A DNA stretch of 8,501 bases. Source: Acidobacteriota bacterium (GTDB lineage Bacteria > Acidobacteriota > Vicinamibacteria > Vicinamibacterales > 2-12-FULL-66-21). Made by a program: the position numbers and the translations under genes. This document shows positions 1 to 5,252 of this stretch, piece after piece; within the stretch, counting starts at the first letter, position 1, and the number at the start of each line of letters is the position of its first letter. The DNA lies in contig JABFWM010000150.1 in the NCBI GenBank assembly GCA_013362195.1, positions 1 to 8,501 on the forward strand, read 5' to 3'. The notes beneath the pieces were generated by a model, which saw nothing but the letters and a program-made list of their open reading frames with translations, did no database searches and was not told the origin of the DNA.

Positions 1-308
1 GGGTCGACGAGCAGCCCGCCCTTGTAGTACACGACGCCCAGCAGCATCACGCCGCTCAGCCAGGTGACCATTGCTTCCCAGCGGAACCAGTGCAGCCGCG
101 ATGGTGGCACTCCCAGCGTCTTCTGCTTGACGACCGTGTAGAAGCCGCCGCTGTGCACCATCCAGACGTTGCCGTCATGCGCCGCGGCTCTGCGGAGCTG
201 ACCATCGAGCCACGTGAAGTAGTAGGTGGTGCCGACCCACAGGATCGCCGCGAAAACGTGCGTCCAGCGCAGCAGCAGGTTGATCCACTCGGACGGGTTG
301 ACGATCAC
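1..308 (-). CDS. puuD: Membrane-bound urate oxidase (PuuD type), N-terminal part, cut by window edge
   Basis: First enzyme of uric acid breakdown: oxidises urate to 5-hydroxyisourate at the membrane. PuuD-type enzymes usually have an integral-membrane urate hydroxylase domain followed by a C-terminal cytochrome c domain; only the first 102 codons are present, so the C-terminal part cannot be judged. The visible protein has a family-like start (NPSEWINLLLRWTHVFAAIL) forming membrane segment 1 with WVGTTYYFTWLD after it, and a second hydrophobic segment near residues 80-95 (WLSGVMLLGVVYY). The start is taken as GTG at 308: GAGG lies 9 nt upstream, whereas the in-frame TTG six bases earlier would leave only 3 nt. 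The gene begins 2 nt after the stop of the 5-hydroxyisourate hydrolase gene and is last in the visible operon. Family assignment is from sequence resemblance and is strongly supported by the neighbouring genes. Confidence 0.85.
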   Translation of the reverse strand, partial: MIVNPSEWINLLLRWTHVFAAILWVGTTYYFTWLDGQLRRAAAHDGNVWMVHSGGFYTVVKQKTLGVPPSRLHWFRWEAMVTWLSGVMLLGVVYYKGGLLVD

Positions 309-310
309 GT

Positions 311-652
311 TCAACTTCCTCGATACGTGGAATAGGCGAACGGGCTGACGAGCAGCGGCACGTGGTAGTGCGATTCGTCGCGCGCGAGGAACTCGACGGC
401 GATGTCGGTGTAGAACGTGTCCACCCCGCGCGCCGCGAAATACGCGGACACCGCAAACGTCAACCGGTAGGTTCCGGCCTTCAGCTCGCGGTCCCCCGGC
501 GTCCACGCCGCGATGCGTCCGTCGCTGTCGGTCGTACCCTCGGCGACGTCAACCCATTCGCCCGTGGTGGCGACCCGCTGCAGCAGCCGCACCCGCACGC
601 CGGCGGCGGGACGGCCGATCGACGTGTCGAGCACGTGCGTCGACAGCGTCAT
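311..652 (-). CDS. uraH: 5-hydroxyisourate hydrolase (transthyretin-like)
   Basis: Hydrolyses 5-hydroxyisourate, the product of urate oxidase, to OHCU. The 113-residue protein is the usual length and shows both family signatures: LSTHVLDTSIGRPAAGV at the N-terminus with His6, and the C-terminal tetrapeptide YRGS. DSDGRIAAW places the expected active-site Arg at residue 46, and HYHVPLLVSPF holds the second conserved His at residue 97. There is no signal peptide, so it should be cytoplasmic. The ATG at 652 overlaps the stop of the allantoicase/decarboxylase gene (ATGA), and AGGTG lies 5 nt upstream. The stop is followed after 2 nt by the urate oxidase start, so the genes are likely co-translated. 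An open frame continues upstream past this ATG, but that extension only reads the preceding gene out of frame. Confidence 0.96.
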   Translation of the reverse strand: MTLSTHVLDTSIGRPAAGVRVRLLQRVATTGEWVDVAEGTTDSDGRIAAWTPGDRELKAGTYRLTFAVSAYFAARGVDTFYTDIAVEFLARDESHYHVPLLVSPFAYSTYRGS

Positions 653-2178
653 CCGAGCACCTGCTCCCACCGCAGCCGCGTGATCTTCCGCTGCTCCGCC
701 GCCGCGGTCTCGCGCTCCGTCGCGGGATCGTTGGACAGGCGGCCGCGCAGTTCGGCGAGCATCGCGCCGGCGCTCTTGCCCGACGCGCAGGTGATGAACA
801 CGTGGCCGAAGCGGCGCTCGTACTCGCGGTTGGCCTCGGCCAGCGCCGCGACGTCTGCGTCCGCCGCGCCATGAACGCCCGCCTGCTCGCGCGTCGACCA
901 GCCGCTCGCGGTCTCGGACTGCGCCCGCTCGGCGGCTCGTTCGCCGAGGCGCGGATGATGGCGGAACGCCTCCAGCCAGTCCTCGCGGCCGAGCGCCGAC
1001 GCTTCGCGATCGCTGGCGCTGAACACCTCCTGCGCGGAGCGGAACGGACGCGCGCGCGCCATGCGATCGATCCACGCCGGCGCGCCGAGGAAGTTCGCCA
1101 GCGTCGCGCGGACTTCGGGCTCGTCCATCGCGTTGACGACGTGGAGCACGGCGGCGCGGCGCGCGCCCGGCGTTGGCGCGCCGAGGACGCGGAACCGGCT
1201 GATCCCGCCGTCTGGAAAGATGTTCAGCCGCACATGCGTCGCGCTCAGGCCGTGAGCGATGGCCGCCTGATCGAACACGTGGACGGCGTCGGGCTGCAAC
1301 GGTGTCCGCGGCAGCGCCGCGGACCAGTGCGCGCGCACCGTCGAGGAATCCGCCGACACGCCGCCGCGCACGTCGTGAACGACCGACGATTCGACCGAAC
1401 AGCTCTCCGGATAATTCCCCTTGAAATGCGTCGTCGCGATCTCGAGACGGTGGATCGCCCCTTCGATGCCGAGATGCACGACGGACCAGTCGTGCCCGGG
1501 ACCGCGCCGCCGCCGCGTCTCCCAGCCGTCGCCCATGTGGGCCGCGGGATAGGGCATCAGCATGTTCGCCGGCTCGCCGAAGAACCGGTCGCTCGTGTCG
1601 ACGACGTGGGCGCCGTTGGCGACCGACGCGAGATCGATGTCGCTCGAGTGCGCGAGCACGCGCGTCCAGTCCGGCAGCGCGTCGCCGAGCACGCGCAGGC
1701 GGGCGACGCCGCCGTCGGGATAAATGTTGAGGCGCACGTGCGTGAACCGGCGCGCATCGTCGATCGTCAGCGTGTTCTCCGCGTCGCCACGCAACTCGGA
1801 TTGCGCCAGGATCGGGTGCCAGACGGTCGGTCCATCGGTGAGATCCGCGACGCTCGTGCCGTCGGGCACGCCGCACGCGTCGAGCGAACAATGCGACGGA
1901 TAGTTGCCGCGGAAGAAGGAGGTGTCGACGACGATCGATCGGATGACGCCCGCCAATCCGAGTTTCACGATGCACCAGTCGTGTCCAGGGGTGCGGCGCC
2001 GGCGCGTTTCCCAGCCGTCCATCCACTTGCCGCGATCCGTGTAGCGGTCGGCGATGAAGACCGGCGGCTCGGGCTTGATCAGATTGTCTTTCGGCGCAAA
2101 GAACTCGTCGTTGGCGGCGAGCGCCGCGGCGCCGAGCCGCGCCGACGCGAGGTTGATCAGGTTCGTGAAATGCTGCAT
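649..2178 (-). CDS. alc-uraD: Fused allantoicase / OHCU decarboxylase
   Basis: A 509-residue two-enzyme protein. Residues 1 to about 335 are allantoicase (allantoate + water -> (S)-ureidoglycolate + urea), with the family's internal duplication: GWETRRRR-x-PGHDW occurs at 55-68 and 218-231, followed by FFRGNYP or HFKGNYP, and HVRLNIYPDGG at 147 matches HVRLNIFPDGG at 315. Residues about 340-509 are OHCU decarboxylase (UraD), which makes (S)-allantoin from OHCU: LANFLGAPAW, a HHPRLGE motif with the presumed catalytic His at 408, EQAG at 431-434, and FGHVFITCASGKSA at 457-470. The link between domains is only a few residues, and no stop or frameshift separates them. The ATG at 2178 overlaps the allantoinase stop (TAATG); no Shine-Dalgarno is visible, so start probably depends on termination-reinitiation. 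Both halves keep their key motifs, so both are probably active. The two enzymes are not consecutive: allantoinase acts between them. Confidence 0.95.
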   Translation of the reverse strand: MQHFTNLINLASARLGAAALAANDEFFAPKDNLIKPEPPVFIADRYTDRGKWMDGWETRRRRTPGHDWCIVKLGLAGVIRSIVVDTSFFRGNYPSHCSLDACGVPDGTSVADLTDGPTVWHPILAQSELRGDAENTLTIDDARRFTHVRLNIYPDGGVARLRVLGDALPDWTRVLAHSSDIDLASVANGAHVVDTSDRFFGEPANMLMPYPAAHMGDGWETRRRRGPGHDWSVVHLGIEGAIHRLEIATTHFKGNYPESCSVESSVVHDVRGGVSADSSTVRAHWSAALPRTPLQPDAVHVFDQAAIAHGLSATHVRLNIFPDGGISRFRVLGAPTPGARRAAVLHVVNAMDEPEVRATLANFLGAPAWIDRMARARPFRSAQEVFSASDREASALGREDWLEAFRHHPRLGERAAERAQSETASGWSTREQAGVHGAADADVAALAEANREYERRFGHVFITCASGKSAGAMLAELRGRLSNDPATERETAAAEQRKITRLRWEQVLG

Positions 2179-3527
2179 TACGATGGGCGCGCCAGCAGCT
2201 CGCCGCCGCCCGCAGCGGCGACGGCGCCACCATCACGATACACGAGACGCCCGCGGACATACGTCTCCCGCACGATCCCCCGCAGCGTCAGCCCGTCGTA
2301 CGGCGTGATCGTGTGCCGCTGATGAAGGGTCCGCGCATCGATCGTCCGCGTCGCATCGGGATCGAACACCACCACGTCGGCGTCAAGGCCTTCGGCAAGT
2401 GCGCCTTTGCGATGCGAGAGGCCCGCAAGCGCCGCGGGACGGGCGCACTGCCATCGGACGACGTCGGCGATCGAGCTGCCGCGGCGCGATGCCCCGGTCC
2501 AGACTGCGGCAAGCGACAGCTCGAGGGATCCGATGCCTCCCCATGCGCCGATGAAATCGCCGCGCGTTTTCATCAGCGGCGGACATGGCGAATGATCGCT
2601 CGCCACGAGGTCGATGTCGGCGCCCTGGAGGGCCGCCCACAGCGCCTCGCGATTCCCGCGCGACCGAATCGGCGGCGCACACTTGAAACGCGTATCGCCG
2701 TCGCCGATGTCCTCGGCGGCAAACGTCAGGTAATGCGGACAGGTCTCCACGGTGATCGGCAGTCCCCGCGCGCGCGCGGCGCGCAGCGGAGGGAGCGCCT
2801 GCGCTGACGAGAGGTGCACGACGTGGACGCGCGTGCCGGACTCGCGGCAGAGCGCAATCATCAACTCGATCGCTTCCACTTCGGCGCGATCCGGCCGCGA
2901 GGTCAGCCATGTCGCATAGCGATCCCGAGGCGCCCCGTCGGCCACGCCAGCCAGCGCGCCGGGAGACTCCGCGTGGACGAGCAGCGGCGCGCCGTGGTCG
3001 GCGAGGATCGGCAGGGCGGCTCGCAGGTCGGCGGCTGAGACCGCGGGGAACTCGTCGACGCCTGACGGCACCAGGAAGCACTTGAAGCCGCACACGCCGG
3101 CGGCGCACATTCCAGCGAGCTCGCGGGTGTTGCCGGGCACCACGCCGCCCCAGCACGCGACGTCCACTCGCGCGGTGCCGCGCGCGGCGGCGCGCTTTGC
3201 CGCCAGCGCGGCCCTCGTCGTCGTCGCCGGAATGCTGTTCAGCGGCATGTCGACGATGGTCGTGACGCCGCCGGCGGCGGCCGCCGCGGTGGCCGTGTCG
3301 AAGCCTTCCCAATCGGTCCGTCCGGGCTCGTTCACGTGCACGTGGGTGTCGACGACGCCCGGCATGATGACGAGCGCGCCGACGTCGTGCAGCGTGGCGG
3401 CGCCGGGCAGCGGCGCGTCATAGTCCGCGATCCGGTCGATGCGTCCGCTGTCCGCGACGTGCACGGCGCCCGGGGTGACGCCGTTCGCCAGCACGACTCG
3501 GGTCGAACGAATCACGAGCGGCGGCAT
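2178..3527 (-). CDS. allB: Allantoinase
   Basis: Zinc amidohydrolase that opens the hydantoin ring of (S)-allantoin to give allantoate; cytoplasmic, 449 residues, normal for the family. The hallmark DTHVHVNEPGRTDWEGF starts at residue 60 and gives metal ligands His62 and His64. The expected carboxylated lysine is Lys149 in GFKCFLVPSGVDEF. Remaining ligands are His185 (VHAES), His238 (VVHLSS) and Asp311 (SDHSPCPPLMK), so the set is complete. The C-terminus closes the composite beta domain with typical strands (DADVVVFDP, YVRGRLVYRDGG). ATG 3527 is the only sensible start: the conserved MPPLVIRSTRVVLANG strand begins there, while the long open frame upstream is antisense to the oxidoreductase. 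Only a weak GAGAG lies upstream. It is the first gene of the urate operon and divergent from the oxidoreductase at 3636. Confidence 0.96.
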   Translation of the reverse strand: MPPLVIRSTRVVLANGVTPGAVHVADSGRIDRIADYDAPLPGAATLHDVGALVIMPGVVDTHVHVNEPGRTDWEGFDTATAAAAAGGVTTIVDMPLNSIPATTTRAALAAKRAAARGTARVDVACWGGVVPGNTRELAGMCAAGVCGFKCFLVPSGVDEFPAVSAADLRAALPILADHGAPLLVHAESPGALAGVADGAPRDRYATWLTSRPDRAEVEAIELMIALCRESGTRVHVVHLSSAQALPPLRAARARGLPITVETCPHYLTFAAEDIGDGDTRFKCAPPIRSRGNREALWAALQGADIDLVASDHSPCPPLMKTRGDFIGAWGGIGSLELSLAAVWTGASRRGSSIADVVRWQCARPAALAGLSHRKGALAEGLDADVVVFDPDATRTIDARTLHQRHTITPYDGLTLRGIVRETYVRGRLVYRDGGAVAAAGGGELLARPS

Positions 3528-3529
3528 GC

Positions 3530-3566
3530 CGTTATACTCTCGCGCATAGCATCGGCGAGGATAACG
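3530..3566. promoter_or_regulatory. Imperfect inverted repeat in the divergent spacer (possible operator)
   Basis: CGTTATACTC (3530-3539) and GAGGATAACG (3557-3566) are inverted copies with one mismatch in ten, separated by 17 bp. The left arm sits directly before the allantoinase ATG and the right arm carries the GAGG ribosome-binding site of the small leader ORF at 3566. A regulator bound here could control both directions, but no regulator gene is present in the window and I do not recognise the motif. TATACT (3533-3538, plus) and TATCCT (3563-3558, minus) resemble -10 boxes, but neither has a convincing -35. An A/T-rich repeat in otherwise very GC-rich DNA is notable. Operator function is inference. 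Confidence 0.4.
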
Positions 3567-3634
3567 TGTATTTGAACGGAAACCCGGAGAGACGCGTCGC
3601 AACCAGCGGCGACGGCCGCGTCGCGATCCGCTGA
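3566..3634 (+). CDS. Possible 22-codon leader ORF before the oxidoreductase
   Basis: A GTG start at 3566 is preceded by GAGG at 3557-3560 with a 5-nt gap, an ideal ribosome-binding arrangement. The frame stays open for 22 codons and ends with TGA at 3632-3634, one base before the oxidoreductase ATG at 3636. The peptide begins (M)YLNGNPERR and ends GDGRVAIR; it has no hydrophobic segment and matches nothing I know. The downstream gene has no Shine-Dalgarno of its own in the 20 bases before its ATG, so translation of this small ORF could deliver ribosomes to it. The ORF is short enough to arise by chance. The alternative is an untranslated leader with a weakly translated main gene. Confidence 0.4.
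   Translation: MYLNGNPERRVATSGDGRVAIR
3595..3624 (+). promoter_or_regulatory. Two mutually exclusive hairpins in the oxidoreductase leader
   Basis: CGTCGC at 3595-3600 can pair with GCGACG at 3609-3614 (8-nt loop), and the same GCGACG can instead pair with CGTCGC at 3619-3624 (4-nt loop). The outer segments belong to an 8-nt direct repeat CGCGTCGC at 3593-3600 and 3617-3624. The second hairpin ends 11 nt before the ATG at 3636 and could affect initiation. Both lie inside the possible leader ORF, so ribosome movement could choose between them. Stems are only 6 bp in GC-rich DNA, so chance is a real alternative. There is no U-run, so it is not an intrinsic terminator. Confidence 0.25.
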
Positions 3635-3635
3635 C

Positions 3636-4604
3636 ATGGCTTCGAATCGCATTCTTCGCTGGGGCCTGCTCGGGACTGCGCGCATCAATCGCGCGGTGAT
3701 CCCGGTCATGACGGAAGCGGCGCGAAGCAGGCTCGACGCCGTGGCGAGCCGGGCGCTCGAGCGCGCGCGTGCGTATGCCGCCGAGTGGAAGATTCCGCGC
3801 GCCATCGAATCGTACGACGCGCTGCTGGCCGATCCGGCGATCGACGCCATCTACATCAGCCTGCCCAACAGCCTTCACGCCGAGTGGACGGTGCGGGCAC
3901 TCGACGCGGGCAAGCACGTGCTGTGCGAGAAGCCGCTGGCGCTGTCCGTCGCCGAGGTGGATCTCGTCGCCGACGCCGTGCGCCGCAGCGGGCGCGTCGC
4001 GGCGGAGGCGTTCATGTACCGCCATCACCCGCTGACGCAGGCCGTGGAGCGGAGCGTCCAGGAGGGCGCGATCGGCGAGCTGCGCTTCATCCGCGGCGCG
4101 TTTACGTTTCCGCTGACGCGGGCCAACGACGTCCGGTTCGATCCCGCGCTCGGCGGCGGTTCGTTGTGGGACGTCGGCTGCTATCCGGTCAGCTACTCGT
4201 GCCTGCTCGCGGGCGCGGCGCCGACCGACGTGTTCGGCTGGGAGGAACGCAGCCCATCCGGCATCGTCATGGCCTTCGCAGGGATGTTGAAGTTTCCAAA
4301 CGGCGCCGCCGCGCAGTTCGATTGCGGGTTCCGGGCGGCGTTCCGCGCCGAAATGGAAATCGTCGGCACCGAGGGCGTGCTGCGCGTGGACCGTGCGTTC
4401 AGGACCGGGCCGGAGAGTCGCCTGCTGCTCACGCGTGGGGATACGATCTCTCCGGTGCCTTTCGAGCGCGATGACCCCTATGTCGGCGAAATCCGCGACA
4501 TCGCCGCGGCGGCGCTCGACGGCGCACCTCCCCGCGTGTCGCTTGCCGAATCGCGACGAACCGTCGACACCATACGCCGACTCTATGCCGAGGCCGAACG
4601 GTGA
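3636..4604 (+). CDS. Gfo/Idh/MocA family NAD(P)-dependent oxidoreductase
   Basis: Probable cytoplasmic NAD(P)-dependent dehydrogenase of a sugar, polyol or related diol; the exact substrate cannot be read from the sequence. The 322-residue length is usual for the family. An N-terminal Rossmann fold starts at once with WGLLGTARINRAVIP (residues 9-23), then ISLPNSLHAEW at 74-84 and the family EKP motif at 98-100 (CEKPLAL). The C-terminal alpha/beta domain has MYRHHPLTQAV near 127 and GGGSLWDVGCYPVSYS at 173-188. There, Tyr183 matches the position of the catalytic Tyr of the dimeric dihydrodiol dehydrogenase / glucose-fructose oxidoreductase branch. No Tat signal is present. ATG 3636 is chosen because the Rossmann strand follows directly; no Shine-Dalgarno precedes it (see the leader ORF at 3566). 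It is divergent from the urate operon, and nothing ties its function to purines. Confidence 0.9.
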   Translation: MASNRILRWGLLGTARINRAVIPVMTEAARSRLDAVASRALERARAYAAEWKIPRAIESYDALLADPAIDAIYISLPNSLHAEWTVRALDAGKHVLCEKPLALSVAEVDLVADAVRRSGRVAAEAFMYRHHPLTQAVERSVQEGAIGELRFIRGAFTFPLTRANDVRFDPALGGGSLWDVGCYPVSYSCLLAGAAPTDVFGWEERSPSGIVMAFAGMLKFPNGAAAQFDCGFRAAFRAEMEIVGTEGVLRVDRAFRTGPESRLLLTRGDTISPVPFERDDPYVGEIRDIAAAALDGAPPRVSLAESRRTVDTIRRLYAEAER

Positions 4605-4632
4605 CTGGACGTCTTTTTGCAGTGCTGGCGCT

Positions 4633-4637
4633 GGAGG
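4633..4637 (+). promoter_or_regulatory. Ribosome binding site fixing the GTG start at 4644
   Basis: GGAGG lies 6 nt before GTG 4644, an optimal Shine-Dalgarno. It falls downstream of the alternative in-frame TTG at 4617, which has no such site, so it decides the start of the following protein. Confidence 0.7.
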
Positions 4638-4643
4638 ACGACC

Positions 4644-5204
4644 GTGGCAGAAGTTCTTGTCGAATTCTCCGATTCCGTCCAATCGCCGGACGGAAAACGC
4701 TACAAGGCGCGTGCGTGCGGCGGCGAAATGCCCGACGGCATGTGGCAGGGCTGGATTGAGTTTCTTCCCCGCGATGGCGGGGAGCCGCTGCGATCCGCTC
4801 GCGAAACCACGCAGCCCAACCGCACCGACACGATTTATTGGGCGACGGGTCTGACGCCGATCTACCTCGAAGGATCGCTGCACCGGACGCTCAATCCCCT
4901 CGTCCGTCCGCTCGCGCGCGAGATTGCCCCGCCGGTCTTCGATGGCCCGGCGGCAAACGTAACGCACGTCGACCCCGCGGCGGACAGCATCCTGAATCCC
5001 TTTTCGGTGTATCGAAAGGGCGAGCGGCTGCTCCGGCGCCAGCTCGGCGCACTGTCGCGATGGCACCTCGTGAACATCATCCGGAGCCATCGCCTCACCG
5101 ATGCCGACGATGCCGCGCTGAACGCGGCGACACCCGCCGCGCTGATCGATCTCATCGTCGACGCCGTGAAGGCAGTCGAGGCCGGAGCGTCACGCTCCTT
5201 GTGA
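4644..5204 (+). CDS. Conserved-looking protein of unknown function, two-part
   Basis: 186 residues from GTG 4644, chosen because GGAGG lies 6 nt upstream. I do not recognise a named family. Residues 1-85 look like a compact alpha/beta domain: AEVLVEFSDSVQSPDGKRY, then ARACGGEMPDGMWQGWIEF, the polar stretch RETTQPNRTDTIYW at 53-66, and ATGLTPIYLEGSLHRTL, rich in Trp, Tyr and Gly as in conserved folds. A Pro-rich, probably flexible linker follows (about 86-115). Residues 116-180 are predicted all-helical: LNPFSVYRKGERLLRRQLGA, then LSRWHLVNIIRSHRLTD and a hydrophobic helix LIDLIVDAVKAV. No signal peptide or membrane segment is seen, so it is probably cytoplasmic. The gene starts 39 nt after the oxidoreductase on the same strand and may be co-transcribed. 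The protein has the feel of a conserved DUF, but no catalytic motif is evident. Confidence 0.75.
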   Translation: MAEVLVEFSDSVQSPDGKRYKARACGGEMPDGMWQGWIEFLPRDGGEPLRSARETTQPNRTDTIYWATGLTPIYLEGSLHRTLNPLVRPLAREIAPPVFDGPAANVTHVDPAADSILNPFSVYRKGERLLRRQLGALSRWHLVNIIRSHRLTDADDAALNAATPAALIDLIVDAVKAVEAGASRSL

Positions 5205-5228
5205 CCGCGGGCGCGTGCCAGCTATGCT
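5199..5228 (+). promoter_or_regulatory. Candidate sigma-70-like promoter for the M3 peptidase gene
   Basis: TTGTGA (5199-5204) and TATGCT (5223-5228) are separated by 18 bp and each match 4 of 6 bases of the -35 and -10 consensus. The -35 box overlaps the last codons of the preceding gene. A start about 7 bases downstream of the -10 would give a short leader before ATG 5253, which has GAGG 8 nt upstream. In GC-rich DNA such matches are suggestive only. Confidence 0.3.
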
Positions 5229-5252
5229 GCGGGAACCAGTGAGGACCGCCGC

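Noticed and set aside
2186..2193. GGCGCGCC palindrome before the allantoicase start
   Set aside because: An 8-bp self-complementary GC string is expected at this base composition and lies inside the allantoinase coding end.
802..2322. A 506-codon plus-strand ORF opposite the allantoicase/UraD gene
   Set aside because: Composition is Arg/Ala-rich with no recognisable domains, and the opposite strand encodes two clear enzymes. It is a shadow ORF.
4617..4643. Upstream TTG start that would add nine residues to the unknown protein
   Set aside because: It has no Shine-Dalgarno, and the GGAGG at 4633-4637 lies inside the extension with ideal spacing to GTG 4644.
3528..5090. A minus-strand open frame continuing about 520 codons upstream of the allantoinase ATG
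   Set aside because: It is antisense to the oxidoreductase and the unknown protein, is Arg/His-rich with no family motifs, and reflects lack of stops in GC-rich DNA. Allantoinase homology begins at ATG 3527.
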